A stretch of DNA of 64,000 nucleotides from DASUCS01 sp041166745 (GTDB taxonomy: Bacteria; Actinomycetota; Acidimicrobiia; Acidimicrobiales; JACDCH01), in assembly GCA_041166745.1 (NCBI GenBank), contig JBEEGH010000009.1, positions 197,582 to 261,581 on the forward strand, written 5' to 3'. The notes beneath the pieces were generated by a model that was given only the letters and a program-made list of their open reading frames with translations, was not told the origin of the DNA and did not search any database. The translations under genes were made by a program, and so were the position numbers. How positions within the stretch are numbered: position 1 is the first letter of the stretch; every line of letters begins with the position of its first letter. Positions 33,834 through 43,134 of the stretch are shown here, one piece after another.

Positions 33834-35245
33834 CCCAGATCGACGGCTGGGAGATGGTCATCGGGCTCGAGGTGCACAGCGAGCTCGCGACCCAGACGAA
33901 GTTGTTCTGCGGTTGCCCGAACCTGTTCGGCGACGAGCCGAACACAAACGTGTGCCCGGTGTGCCTCGGCCTGCCCGGATCGCTCCCGGTGCTCAACGAG
34001 AAGGCCGTCGAGCTCGCCATCCGCCTCGGCTTGGCATTGCATTGCACGGTCGAGCGAGGTGTCTTCGCGCGGAAGAACTACTTCTATCCCGACATGCCCA
34101 AGGACTTCCAGGTCACGCAGTACGACCTACCGACGAACGCCGACGGCCATCTCGACCTGCCGAATGGCAAACGCATCGGCGTCGAGCGCGCCCACATCGA
34201 GGAAGACACCGGGAAGAGCACCCACGTCGGCGGCGACGGTCGCATCCACGGCGCCGACTATTCGCTGGTCGACTACAACCGCGCCGGCATTCCGCTCGTC
34301 GAGATCGTGAGCCGTCCGGATCTACGAAGCGCAGACGATGCCAAGGACTACGTCAACGAGCTGCGATCGATCCTGCTCGCAACGAACGTGTCGGACGCGA
34401 AGATGGAAGAGGGCTCGATGCGCGTCGACGCCAACGTGTCGGTTCGACGAGCCGGCGACGACCAGCTCGGTACTCGGTGCGAGATCAAGAACCTCAACTC
34501 CGTTCGCTCGCTCGTGCACGCGATCGACCACGAGGCGGCGCGGCAGGTCGAGTTGATCGGTCGAGGAGAGCGCGTGCACCAGGAGACACGCCACTGGGAC
34601 GAAGCCGCCGGTCTCACCCGGTCGGGGCGGAGCAAGGAGCAGGCCGAGGACTACCGGTACTTCCCGGAGCCCGACCTCGTGCCGCTCGAGCCCGATGCCG
34701 ACTACGTCACCCGGATCGCGGACGCCATGCCGCTCCTGCCGAGCGACCGGCGCGCCCGCCTCGCCGGCGTGTCGAACGGGTCACAAGGCGCCGTCACGAT
34801 CGCGGTGGCGCGCGGGCTCGACGAGCTCGCGATCGCCGCGATCGAAGCTGGTGGTGATCCCGGCCGCGTCCTGACGCACATCGAGCACAACCTCGCGGTC
34901 GATGGCGCGGCGGACATCGATCCGAAAGGGTTGGCCAAGCTGACGCTGTTGGACCTCACAGCGACGCAGGCCAAGACCGTTCTCGCCGAGCTCGTGGAGA
35001 CCGGGGGAGATCCCGAAGCCATCGCGAAGGCCAAAGGATTCGAGGCCATGGACGCATCCGCGCTCGACGCCAGCGTCGATGCCGCGATTGCGGCCGAGCC
35101 TGATGTCTGGGCGAAATACGTCGCCGGCGACGACAAGGCCGTGGGCCGGTTGGTCGGCACGGTGATGAAGGCCACGAACGGTCAAGCCGACGGCAAGGCG
35201 GTCACGGTGAAATTGATGGAGCGCCGGGCAGCGTCGGGCGGCTAG
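33830..35245 (+). CDS. gatB: Asp-tRNA(Asn)/Glu-tRNA(Gln) amidotransferase subunit B
   Basis: tRNA-binding kinase subunit, 471 aa. The opening WEMVIGLEVHSELATQTK, zinc Cys in FCGCPN and CPVCLGLPG, and RKNYFYPDMPKDFQVTQYD are diagnostic. The AMEEGSMRVDANVS-type core and the C-terminal YqeY-like domain (about 350-470) are present. ATG at 33830 in an ATGA overlap with the ligase gene. Last clear member of the gat operon; the next gene starts 11 nt later. Confidence 0.96.
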   Translation: MTQIDGWEMVIGLEVHSELATQTKLFCGCPNLFGDEPNTNVCPVCLGLPGSLPVLNEKAVELAIRLGLALHCTVERGVFARKNYFYPDMPKDFQVTQYDLPTNADGHLDLPNGKRIGVERAHIEEDTGKSTHVGGDGRIHGADYSLVDYNRAGIPLVEIVSRPDLRSADDAKDYVNELRSILLATNVSDAKMEEGSMRVDANVSVRRAGDDQLGTRCEIKNLNSVRSLVHAIDHEAARQVELIGRGERVHQETRHWDEAAGLTRSGRSKEQAEDYRYFPEPDLVPLEPDADYVTRIADAMPLLPSDRRARLAGVSNGSQGAVTIAVARGLDELAIAAIEAGGDPGRVLTHIEHNLAVDGAADIDPKGLAKLTLLDLTATQAKTVLAELVETGGDPEAIAKAKGFEAMDASALDASVDAAIAAEPDVWAKYVAGDDKAVGRLVGTVMKATNGQADGKAVTVKLMERRAASGG

Positions 35246-35256
35246 ACCGACACCTC

Positions 35257-36486
35257 GTGGGATACGAGATTCGCGAGATCACTGCCGACAATCTGCTCGA
35301 GTTGCACCGCGTCATCTCGACTGCGTTCGGCGAAGAGCCGAAGCCCGAGCGGATCGAAGACGAGCATCTCACGATCGAATTCGATCGCATGATCGGCGTC
35401 GCCGACGGCGACCAGCTGGTGGCGAGCGCCGGGGCCTACTCGTTCGAGCTCACGGTGCCGGGGGGCAACACGCTGCCGATGGCGGGTGTCACGTGGGTCG
35501 GCTGTCTTCCCAGCCATCGCCGTCGCGGCATTCTCCGCAAGATGATGAAGTTCCAGCTCGACGATGTGGCCCGCCGCGGAGAGGCGATTGCCGGGCTCAC
35601 CGCATCCGAGGCCGTGATCTATGGACGTTTCGGTTACGGAGTGGCGTCGCAGTTCGTCGACGCCAAGATTCGGAAGTCGCTGTCGACCTTCCTCGCGGCG
35701 CCGAAGGCCACCGGCCGAATTCGCATGCTGTGGGACGACGAGAAACCGAAGGTGCTTCCGCCGATCTTCGACGAATGGCGACGCCAGCGCTGCGGCGCGA
35801 TCGATCGATCCGACGGTCGATGGGAGGCACTGCTGCGCGATCGTTCGTTCGATCGCCAGGGTGCGTCGACAATGTTTCACGCGGTGCACGAGGACAGGCG
35901 CGGCGTGCCCGACGGTTACGTCGCCTATCGCATCAAGCAAGGTGACGACGACGCCGATTCCACGGGCATCGTGCGCGAAGTCGTCGCCATCGATCCCGAG
36001 GTCGAAGCCGCGCTGTGGCGCTTCGTGTTCGACATCGACCTCACGGATCGTTACGTCGTGCGCGTGCAGCCGGTCGATTCACAGCTGCCGTGGAGACTCG
36101 CCGACCCGCGGGCGTTCCACATCACCGGACTGTGGGACTTCCTCTGGCTACGGGTGATGAACACCCCCGCCGCGCTCGCGGCTCGTTCGTACGCAACCGA
36201 AGGCTCGCTGGTACTCGAGATCGTTGATCCATTCCGGCCGAGGGGCGCGGCGGCCGGCCGCTTCCGTCTCGAAGGCGGCCCCGACGGCGCGACGTGCAAG
36301 AAGGAGAAGTCGGCGAGCCCCGACCTCACGATGTCGGTGGAATCGCTCGGGAGCGCGTATCTGGGCGGCATTCGCTGGTCGACCCTGGCCGCCGCCGGCC
36401 GCGTCACCGGTTCGTCCGACGCGCTCCGACGCGCCGACGCGATGTTCGAATCGACCCCCCTCCCGTTCTGCAGCACCGGCTTCTAA
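35257..36486 (+). CDS. Eis-like GNAT N-acetyltransferase
   Basis: Protein of 409 aa with three parts: N-terminal GNAT, a second GNAT-like domain, and a C-terminal SCP2-like domain. The acetyl-CoA loop is PSHRRRGILRKMM, and YGRFGYG contains the Tyr used as general acid in Eis. The chain ends in Phe (CSTGF), as in Mycobacterium Eis, where the C-terminal carboxylate acts as base. Probably acetylates amines, aminoglycosides or protein lysines. GTG start; the end shares CTAA (36483-36486) with the convergent MATE gene. Confidence 0.88.
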   Translation: MGYEIREITADNLLELHRVISTAFGEEPKPERIEDEHLTIEFDRMIGVADGDQLVASAGAYSFELTVPGGNTLPMAGVTWVGCLPSHRRRGILRKMMKFQLDDVARRGEAIAGLTASEAVIYGRFGYGVASQFVDAKIRKSLSTFLAAPKATGRIRMLWDDEKPKVLPPIFDEWRRQRCGAIDRSDGRWEALLRDRSFDRQGASTMFHAVHEDRRGVPDGYVAYRIKQGDDDADSTGIVREVVAIDPEVEAALWRFVFDIDLTDRYVVRVQPVDSQLPWRLADPRAFHITGLWDFLWLRVMNTPAALAARSYATEGSLVLEIVDPFRPRGAAAGRFRLEGGPDGATCKKEKSASPDLTMSVESLGSAYLGGIRWSTLAAAGRVTGSSDALRRADAMFESTPLPFCSTGF

Positions 36487-37787
36487 CGGACCGCGCCGGT
36501 GACGGCCCAGCGTCCCGTGCGGAAGCGGGTGCCGAGGCCGATGAGGCGGGCGACCATGAACAGGCCGATGGCCGCCCACAGCCAGCCGACGCCGAGCCCG
36601 AGGATCAGAACGCCCGCGCCTCCCATCGCGAACACGGCGGCGGCGCCGACCATCGCCCACGCCATGTACCGCAGGTCGCCCGCGCCGATGAGAATCCCGT
36701 CGAGCACGAACACCACTCCGTTGATGGGCTGCAACAGTGCGACATGCCACAGCAGGAAGCTGGCCAGGGCGAGTACGCGCGGATCGTTCGAGAACACGTG
36801 CGGCAGCACGGTGTGGAGCGCGAGCACGCCCGCACCGAGCGCCCCACCTGCCAGTAGCCCGAGCCACAACATGCGTCGTCCCATCGCTCGGGCCTCGTCG
36901 GCATCACCAGCGCCGAGCTCCTTGCCGATGATCGCCTGTCCCGCGATGGCGATCGCATCGAGCGCGAGGGCGAGAAAGTTCCACAACTCGTACGCGATCG
37001 CATGGGCCGCCACCTCCACGGGTCCGATGCGGGTCGCGATTGCCGTGGCGGCGGTGAGGGACCCCCGCAACGCCGCAGTGCGTAACAACAACGCGCCACC
37101 GGCGCGGCCGAGCAGGCTGATGGCGCGCCGGTCGGGCCGCACGCTCACGTCGAGCCGGTGCACGGCCCGTACCACGCGCCCGACGTAGATCGCAGCCGCG
37201 CCGTTCTGCGCGACCACGGTGGCGAGCGCCGATGCGCCGATGCCGAACCCCAAGCCGTTGATGAGCAGCAGCTCGAGCGCGAGGTTGACGACGTTCGACC
37301 CCAGAGCGACGGCCAGCGGTGTGAAGGTGTCCTGCCGACCGCGCAAGTAACCCGTGCCCGCCAACGTCACGAGCAACGCGGGCACCCCGAACATGCTGAT
37401 GCGCAGATAGACCTCCGCGTTCGTGGCCAGCTCGCCCGACGCGCCGAGGGCGCGCACCAACCCGCCGCCGCTCAACAACCCGGCCGGCACCAACACCGCC
37501 GCGATGCAGAGCGCGAGCCACATGCCTTGGACGGCCTGGTGCGCGGCCTCGCGTTCGTTGCCGGCACCGATGAGCCGGGCCACCGTGCCGGTGGTGCCGT
37601 AGGCGAGAAAAATGAAGACGGCGTAGCCCGTCAGCAGCACTGACGACGCCACCGCGAGCCCGCCGAGTTGCGGCGTGCCCAAGTGCCCGACGACCGCAGT
37701 GTCGGCGAGGACATACATCGGCTCGGCGATCAGCGCGCCGAATGCTGGGAGCGCGAGCCGGATGATTTCTCGGTCCCGAGCTCGCAC
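36483..37787 (-). CDS. MATE-family efflux transporter (DinF-like)
   Basis: Cation-coupled multidrug exporter of 434 aa with 12 predicted helices in two MatE repeats. LADTAVVGHLGTPQLGGLAVAS near the N-terminus and QAIIGKELGAGD in the middle are DinF-branch signatures. It is convergent with the Eis-like gene and divergent from an MFS gene, 22 nt away. The substrate cannot be inferred. Confidence 0.92.
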   Translation of the reverse strand: MRARDREIIRLALPAFGALIAEPMYVLADTAVVGHLGTPQLGGLAVASSVLLTGYAVFIFLAYGTTGTVARLIGAGNEREAAHQAVQGMWLALCIAAVLVPAGLLSGGGLVRALGASGELATNAEVYLRISMFGVPALLVTLAGTGYLRGRQDTFTPLAVALGSNVVNLALELLLINGLGFGIGASALATVVAQNGAAAIYVGRVVRAVHRLDVSVRPDRRAISLLGRAGGALLLRTAALRGSLTAATAIATRIGPVEVAAHAIAYELWNFLALALDAIAIAGQAIIGKELGAGDADEARAMGRRMLWLGLLAGGALGAGVLALHTVLPHVFSNDPRVLALASFLLWHVALLQPINGVVFVLDGILIGAGDLRYMAWAMVGAAAVFAMGGAGVLILGLGVGWLWAAIGLFMVARLIGLGTRFRTGRWAVTGAVR

Positions 37788-37809
37788 GCCACGACGCTAG
37801 GTTCCGGCG

Positions 37810-39096
37810 ATGCCGCCGTCGCTGCTCCGCCATCGCGACTTCCGCCTGCTGTGGGCAGGGCAGACGATCAGCCGCGTCGGCACAGAGGTCAGCGTCCTCG
37901 CTCTTCCGCTCATCGCGATCCAGGTGCTGCATGCGACGACGTTCGAGGTGGGATCGCTCACCGCAGTCGAGACGCTTCCGTTCCTGCTGGTGGGATTGCC
38001 GGCGGGCGCGTGGGTCGATCGCATGCGCCGTCGTCGCGTGCTGATCGTGGCGGACATCGGTCGACTGATCGCGCTCGGCTCGATCCCGATCGCGTCGGCG
38101 GTCGCGTCGGTGACGCTTCCGCATCTGTTCGTCGTCGCATTCGTCACGGGCGTGTTCACCGTGTTCTTCGACGTGGCCTATCAGTCGTACCTGCCCGAGC
38201 TCGTGGACCGTCAGCAACTGGTCGATGGCAATGCGAGGTTGGCGGCCAGCGAATCGACAGCACACGTCGTGGGCCCTGGAATCGGCGGTGCGCTCATCAG
38301 CGGGGTGGGCGCATCGACGGCCGTCGTGGCCGACGCGCTCAGCTACGCGGCGTCGTTTCTGTGTCTGGTCGCGATCCGTACTCCGGCCGAGGTGCCGGAG
38401 CGAGGCGAAAACCCCACGAGCCTCGTGTCGGACATCCGTGAGGGATTGCGGTTCGTATGGCGCGAGCACCGGATCCGCGCCGTCGCCTTCTGTACGGCGA
38501 CGGCGAACCTGTTCTCCGCGGTGATGGGCGCCGTCGTGCTGCTCCTCATGACCCGAGAGCTCGGATTCAGCAGCGGCAAGATCGGGCTCGTCTTCGCGGT
38601 GAGCGGCGTCGGTGCCGTCGTCGGCGCCCTCATTGCACCCTGGCTGGCCAGACGGTTTGGCGTGGGCCGCGCCATCCTGACGCCCATCCTCGTCAGCGGA
38701 GTCGGCCCGTTCCTCGTCGCCGGCGCCACCGGAGCGCTCGCTCCCGCACTCATCGCGCTCGGTCTCGGAATCCTCGGCGGTGGCGGTGTTGCGTACAACA
38801 TCAACCAGGTCAGTGTTCGGCAGGCCCTGTGCCCGCGACGCTTGCAAGGGCGAATGAACGCGAGCGTCCGCTTTCTCGTGTGGGGCACCCTTCCGCTCGG
38901 TGGCTTTCTCGGAGGCGCGTTGGGTTCGGTCATCGGCATTCGTTCGACCCTGTGGGTCGCGGCCGTGGGGCAGGCGATTGCGTTCCTGTGGCTGCTTCCG
39001 TCGCCGATCCCGTCGATGAAGGACATGCCGGAACCGATCGACGAGCCCGACGTCGCCGAGTTGCTCGGTGTCCCCGTCGAGGCGCCGACGCCGTAG
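37810..39096 (+). CDS. MFS transporter (MFS_3, EntS-like)
   Basis: Exporter of 428 aa with 12 helices. The opening LLRHRDFRLLWAGQTISRVG is typical of the enterobactin-exporter-like branch, and GAWVDRMRRRRVLIVADIGR is motif A. The ATG follows TAGGTT (37798-37803) by 6 nt. It is followed within 12 nt by ilvD, but a TAGCCT box there suggests ilvD has its own promoter. Confidence 0.88.
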   Translation: MPPSLLRHRDFRLLWAGQTISRVGTEVSVLALPLIAIQVLHATTFEVGSLTAVETLPFLLVGLPAGAWVDRMRRRRVLIVADIGRLIALGSIPIASAVASVTLPHLFVVAFVTGVFTVFFDVAYQSYLPELVDRQQLVDGNARLAASESTAHVVGPGIGGALISGVGASTAVVADALSYAASFLCLVAIRTPAEVPERGENPTSLVSDIREGLRFVWREHRIRAVAFCTATANLFSAVMGAVVLLLMTRELGFSSGKIGLVFAVSGVGAVVGALIAPWLARRFGVGRAILTPILVSGVGPFLVAGATGALAPALIALGLGILGGGGVAYNINQVSVRQALCPRRLQGRMNASVRFLVWGTLPLGGFLGGALGSVIGIRSTLWVAAVGQAIAFLWLLPSPIPSMKDMPEPIDEPDVAELLGVPVEAPTP

Positions 39097-39107
39097 CCTG
39101 CGCTCCC

Positions 39108-40784
39108 ATGGCAGACATGAAGCCGCGCAGCCACGAGGTCACCGACGGCAACGAACGCGCTGGAGCACGAGCGATGTTGCGGGCGATCGGCATGACCGAC
39201 GACGACTGGGGCAAGTCGCAGGTGGGCGTGTGCTCGTCGTGGAACGAGGTCACACCGTGCAACATGCCGCTCGATCGGCTGGCGAAACGCGCCAAGGAGG
39301 GCGTGCGCGCCGCTGGCGCGTATCCGATCGAGTTCATGACGATCGCAGTGAGCGATGGCATCTCGATGGGTCACGAGGGCATGCGCGCATCGCTCGTGTC
39401 GCGCGAGGTCATCGCGGACTCCGTCGAGACCGTGATGCATGCCGAGCGGTTCGACGGCATGGTCACGCTGGCCGGTTGCGACAAGAGCCTTCCCGGCATG
39501 CTGATGGCGGCGGCGCGATTGAACCTGCCGTCGGTGTTCGTGTACGGCGGCACGATCCTGCCGGGCGACTACAAGGGTCAATCCATCGACATCACGACGG
39601 TGTTCGAGGCCATCGGCTCGCATGCGGCGGGGACGATGTCGGCCGAAGAGCTCAAGGCGATCGAGTGCAGCGCGTGCCCCACGGAGGGCAGCTGTGCCGG
39701 CATGTTCACCGCCAACACGATGGCGTCCATCGCCGAGGCGATCGGGATGGCACTGCCCGGATCGTCCTCGCAACCGGCGATCGACCCTCGCCGAGACGCG
39801 CAGGCCTTCGCCGCGGGTGAGGCCGTCGTGCACCTCCTCGAACTCGGCATTCGCCCGCGCCAGATCATGACCAAGGAGGCGTTCGAGAACGCGATCGCCA
39901 TCACCATGGCGTTGGGTGGTTCCACCAATGCCGTGTTGCACCTGCTGGCCATCGCCAACGAAGCGCAGGTCGAGTTGGGTCTCGACGACTTCAATCGCGT
40001 CGCCGCTCGCGTTCCGCACATCGCGGACATGAAGCCGCACGGTCAGTTCCACATGGTGCATCTCGACGAAGTCGGTGGGGTCCCGACCGTGCTCAAGCAT
40101 CTGCTCGACGCGGATCTGCTCCACGGCGACTGCATGACGGTCACGGGCAAGACGTTGGCAGAGAATCTCGCCGAGCTCGATCCGCCGGCGCCCGACGGCA
40201 AGGTGGTGCATCCGCTGACCGCGCCGATTCACACGCGTGGTGGCATCGCGGTGCTGACCGGGACGATGGCGCCCAAGGGCGCCGTGGTGAAGATCGCGGG
40301 CATCGACTTCGATCGGTTCGAGGGACCGGCAAGAGTCTTCGAAGGCGAGGACGGCGCGATGGAAGCGATCCTCGCGGGATCGATTCAGCCGGGTGATGTC
40401 GTCGTCATTCGCTACGAAGGCCCCAAAGGCGGCCCCGGGATGCGAGAGATGTTGGCGGTCACGGGCGCGATGAAGGGTGCGGGCCGAGGCGGTGATTGCG
40501 CCCTCGTCACCGACGGACGCTTTTCGGGTGGCACCCATGGTTTCTGCATCGGTCACGTTGCGCCGGAGGCCGTTGACGGCGGACCGATTGCGTTCGTGCG
40601 CGATGGCGATCGCATCGTCATCGACACCATCGATCACACCATCGACCTCGACGTTTCCGACGACGAGATCGCCCGCCGCAAGACCGAGTGGAAGCTGCCC
40701 GAACCGCGCTACACGTCGGGAGTGTTGGCCAAGTACGCCCGACTCGCCCAAGGCGCCGAGCGGGGTGCGATCACGGAGGCCTGA
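39108..40784 (+). CDS. ilvD: Dihydroxy-acid dehydratase
   Basis: Fe-S dehydratase of valine and isoleucine synthesis, 558 aa. Cluster-binding Cys are in LAGCDKSLPGML and CSACPTEGSCAGMFTANTM, plus an earlier CSSWNEVTPCN. The late DGRFSGGTHGFCIGH block contains the substrate Ser. Normal length. The ATG lies 8 nt after TAGCCT (39094-39099). The 3' end overlaps the convergent DUF4012 gene by 14 nt. Confidence 0.96.
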   Translation: MADMKPRSHEVTDGNERAGARAMLRAIGMTDDDWGKSQVGVCSSWNEVTPCNMPLDRLAKRAKEGVRAAGAYPIEFMTIAVSDGISMGHEGMRASLVSREVIADSVETVMHAERFDGMVTLAGCDKSLPGMLMAAARLNLPSVFVYGGTILPGDYKGQSIDITTVFEAIGSHAAGTMSAEELKAIECSACPTEGSCAGMFTANTMASIAEAIGMALPGSSSQPAIDPRRDAQAFAAGEAVVHLLELGIRPRQIMTKEAFENAIAITMALGGSTNAVLHLLAIANEAQVELGLDDFNRVAARVPHIADMKPHGQFHMVHLDEVGGVPTVLKHLLDADLLHGDCMTVTGKTLAENLAELDPPAPDGKVVHPLTAPIHTRGGIAVLTGTMAPKGAVVKIAGIDFDRFEGPARVFEGEDGAMEAILAGSIQPGDVVVIRYEGPKGGPGMREMLAVTGAMKGAGRGGDCALVTDGRFSGGTHGFCIGHVAPEAVDGGPIAFVRDGDRIVIDTIDHTIDLDVSDDEIARRKTEWKLPEPRYTSGVLAKYARLAQGAERGAITEA

Positions 40785-42564
40785 TGACGATGCCGTCCGC
40801 CTCGAGGTCGGCTTCGATGGGAACCGCGTCGGTGATCGTCTTGCCGTTGATCGTGTAGCGCTCGGGCCGTAGGCGCGCCGACGGCAACAGCTCGACCTTC
40901 GTATCGGAGTTGGGCAGGGTGAAGGACACGTCGACCGTCTTCGTCGAGCCTTGCGGGACGATGTAGATCATCCCGCCGACGGTGGCCGGACCGTCGTTGC
41001 CTGCGGTGATGAATCCCGGGTCGGCGTTGCCGATGTTGTACGCCGCGGTGGGTAGGTAGAAGAGCACATACGTGCGGTGATCTCCAGGGTCGACGAAACC
41101 CGGCGATCCTCCTTCGATGTACGGGCTCGTGTCGTTCGGGTCTCGACGAGGGTTGGTGATCGTGAGCCGCATGTGCACGCGCGTCCGATCGGTACCGAGC
41201 GGGGTCGTCGTTACCTCGATCGTGGGGTCGATGAGGTAGTCCAGCTTGTTCGCGCTCACATTCGTCACGAGCACACCCAACTGGTGGCTATCCAGAGCGC
41301 CATCGGCTCCGAGCTTCTCCCACAGGATCTGCTCGTCGGGATCGCCCGACCACGCTTGGAGGTGTCGTCCCTTCGCGGCATCAGCGAGCACGGCGGCAGC
41401 GGCGGGGATCGAGAACGAGCGCAGGTTCATCGCCTCGAAGATCGCGGTAGCCACCTTGCTCTGCGCGTCGTAGCGATCGAACCGGCTGTCAGCGGTGCCG
41501 AACTTGAGATAGTTCTCGTGCAACAACTGCTTGGTCACGGTCTGCGTCGAGTACGTCACCCCGTCCACCGTGACTGGACCGATCACGCCGAGCAGTCGCT
41601 GAAGCGTGACGATGTCAACGAAGATCACGCCGTCGACGGCGCCGAGCGGAGACTGCTCCGACATGCTGGCGTAGATCGGCGCGATCGACGGGAAGTTGGG
41701 CGACGTGTCGACCGTGCGCCATTCCTTGCCGATGTTCATCCAGCCGTACAGCTGTTGGAGGTCGGGCGGCACCGGCGCGCTGTGAGGATCCAACAGGAAG
41801 AGCGGACCGGTCGACAGGAAGCCGCTCACGTCGATCGTTCCATTGTTGATCTTGGCCAGGCCCGCCGTGGTCGTGATGCCGCCTCCGCGCATCTCGCTGT
41901 TGTTCCCTGCAAGCACGAGATAGCGCCGCGGACCGACGAGAAACGACCGCAGGGTGCGCGTGAGCGAGATGCCATCGTCGAGCTGGCGTTGCGCCTTCGC
42001 GAGACGTTGCACAAACTTTTCACGCGCACCACTGAGGGGCGGCAGCAGGAACCCGCTGGCGCCGACATCAACAGTTGGCAACTCATGGCTCAACTCGACG
42101 AGTTGCGCATTCACCGCGTCGATGAGCCGTACACGCGTGTCGGGCCCATGGGTGGCGTCGAGTGCGGTCTGTACCTCATGCGCGGTGCGGCGCGACAGGC
42201 CGCCCACCTCGGCGGCGGCTCTCGTCAGATCCCGGACACCGCGGGACTGGTTGCCGAGAATGGGTACATGGTCGAGGAGCGACAGCCAGCGGCTGTCGTC
42301 CGCCAGTTGCGCCGCTCGATCGAGGTGGGCCGCCGCCTGATCGGCCACGTTCGCGACGCCACCGCGCTGATCGACGGTGTGCAGATCGAGCGCCGCCAGC
42401 GCGTCCTGTCCGGCGTCGAGCTCACGTTTTATGCGCAGTACATCGATCGCGCACAGCGCGACGAGAACGACGAGCGCGCCGAGAACCAGCCACGTCCACC
42501 GTTTGAGAAATGCTCCGGCCGTTCGGGCCGGCGCGGAATCAGTCTGTCGCGCTGACGCGCGCAA
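40771..42564 (-). CDS. DUF4012 domain protein, membrane-anchored
   Basis: Protein of 597 aa with a short cytoplasmic N-terminus, one membrane helix (WTWLVLGALVVLVALCAIDV, residues about 23-42) and a large extracytoplasmic region with DUF4012 (YLVLAGNNSEMRGGGIT around residue 220). The start appears to be TTG at 42564; no ATG or GTG occurs before the helix. It overlaps the upstream small gene by 26 nt. In actinobacteria DUF4012 proteins occur with surface-polysaccharide genes; no such enzyme is adjacent here. Confidence 0.85.
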   Translation of the reverse strand: MRASARQTDSAPARTAGAFLKRWTWLVLGALVVLVALCAIDVLRIKRELDAGQDALAALDLHTVDQRGGVANVADQAAAHLDRAAQLADDSRWLSLLDHVPILGNQSRGVRDLTRAAAEVGGLSRRTAHEVQTALDATHGPDTRVRLIDAVNAQLVELSHELPTVDVGASGFLLPPLSGAREKFVQRLAKAQRQLDDGISLTRTLRSFLVGPRRYLVLAGNNSEMRGGGITTTAGLAKINNGTIDVSGFLSTGPLFLLDPHSAPVPPDLQQLYGWMNIGKEWRTVDTSPNFPSIAPIYASMSEQSPLGAVDGVIFVDIVTLQRLLGVIGPVTVDGVTYSTQTVTKQLLHENYLKFGTADSRFDRYDAQSKVATAIFEAMNLRSFSIPAAAAVLADAAKGRHLQAWSGDPDEQILWEKLGADGALDSHQLGVLVTNVSANKLDYLIDPTIEVTTTPLGTDRTRVHMRLTITNPRRDPNDTSPYIEGGSPGFVDPGDHRTYVLFYLPTAAYNIGNADPGFITAGNDGPATVGGMIYIVPQGSTKTVDVSFTLPNSDTKVELLPSARLRPERYTINGKTITDAVPIEADLEADGIVIRPP

Positions 42565-42826
42565 GCCGACGTGCGCCGAGAACGGCCACCGTCAGACCGC
42601 CGCCGACGAGCAAGAGGATCCCCGCGTTGGTGCCTGTCTTCGCGGTCGTGGTGCCTGCCGTCTTGATGGTGGTCGCCGTAGTCGAGGTAGTCGTTGTTCC
42701 GGTGTTGCCGGAACCGGAACCCGATCCAGATTGCGCGGACGAAACGCTGGCCAGCGACAAGGTCAGCACCACCGCCAGAAACGCTCCAGCCATGATTCGT
42801 CGAGCCATCAATCCAGTCATTCGCAC
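42539..42826 (-). CDS. Small secreted Ser/Gly/Thr-rich surface protein with C-terminal anchor
   Basis: Protein of 95 aa: signal peptide (about residues 8-32, AGAFLAVVLTLSLASVSSAQ), a low-complexity Gly-Ser then Thr-rich linker, then AKTGTNAG followed by a hydrophobic helix and the basic ARRLARV tail. The layout is that of a short sortase substrate, with a degenerate TAKTG in place of LAXTG. The GTG at 42826 has GGGAGA 8 nt upstream. It overlaps the DUF4012 gene by 26 nt, so the two probably work together at the cell surface. Confidence 0.65.
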   Translation of the reverse strand: MRMTGLMARRIMAGAFLAVVLTLSLASVSSAQSGSGSGSGNTGTTTTSTTATTIKTAGTTTAKTGTNAGILLLVGGGLTVAVLGARRLARVSATD

Positions 42827-42964
42827 GTTGTCTGTCTCCCCAAAACGCGTCTGTTGGTCGACCCGAGTTCGTCGCCGGTGCCCCTACTTCCTGCTACTCC
42901 GGGCCCCGGCCAAGCTTCGGCGATCACCCTAGCCCGGTACCCCATTGCGACAAAGTCATCCCGC

Positions 42965-42994
42965 TTGCCCGGGGCTGCCTTTCGATGGCATCAT
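42965..42994 (+). promoter_or_regulatory. Candidate promoter of the ilvB leader
   Basis: TTGCCC (42965-42970), 18-nt spacer, CATCAT (42989-42994). The leader ATG follows the -10-like box by 7 nt, so the transcript would start at or within a few bases of the leader peptide. Confidence 0.4.
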
Positions 42995-43001
42995 GCCAGC
43001 G

Positions 43002-43037
43002 ATGTCGCCGACCAAGATCGTCCTCGTAGTGACCTAG
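43002..43037 (+). CDS. ilvB leader peptide MSPTKIVLVVT
   Basis: Eleven codons with a consecutive Ile-Val-Leu-Val-Val run, exactly the three end products of the downstream pathway. Its stop codon TAG forms the foot of the pause hairpin. Shortage of charged Ile, Val or Leu tRNA would stall ribosomes here and favour readthrough of the terminator at 43071-43103. Leader-peptide control of ilvB is established in actinobacteria; this instance is inferred from sequence. Confidence 0.85.
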   Translation: MSPTKIVLVVT

Positions 43038-43103
43038 CGCACGTAGCCCCCACCGCCACGTGCGCTTGCTCGACCTCCCAGCCGGGAGGTCGTCGTCGTT
43101 TTT
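43036..43103 (+). terminator. ilvBNC attenuator: pause hairpin and terminator
   Basis: Pause stem AGCGCACGT (43036-43044) with ACGTGCGCT (43058-43066), perfect 9 bp, beginning inside the leader stop. Terminator stem CGACCTCCC (43071-43079) with GGGAGGTCG (43084-43092), perfect 9 bp with loop AGCC, followed by TCGTCG and TTTTT (43099-43103). It lies 32 nt before the ilvB ATG. Confidence 0.85.
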
Positions 43104-43134
43104 CACCGAGATTTTCAAGAGAAAGCTGAGTCCG

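Noticed and set aside
38343..40751. Antisense frame of 802 codons across ilvD
   Set aside because: Shadow of a high-GC coding region: the opposite strand carries a complete ilvD with all motifs, and the antisense protein has no family-like sequence.
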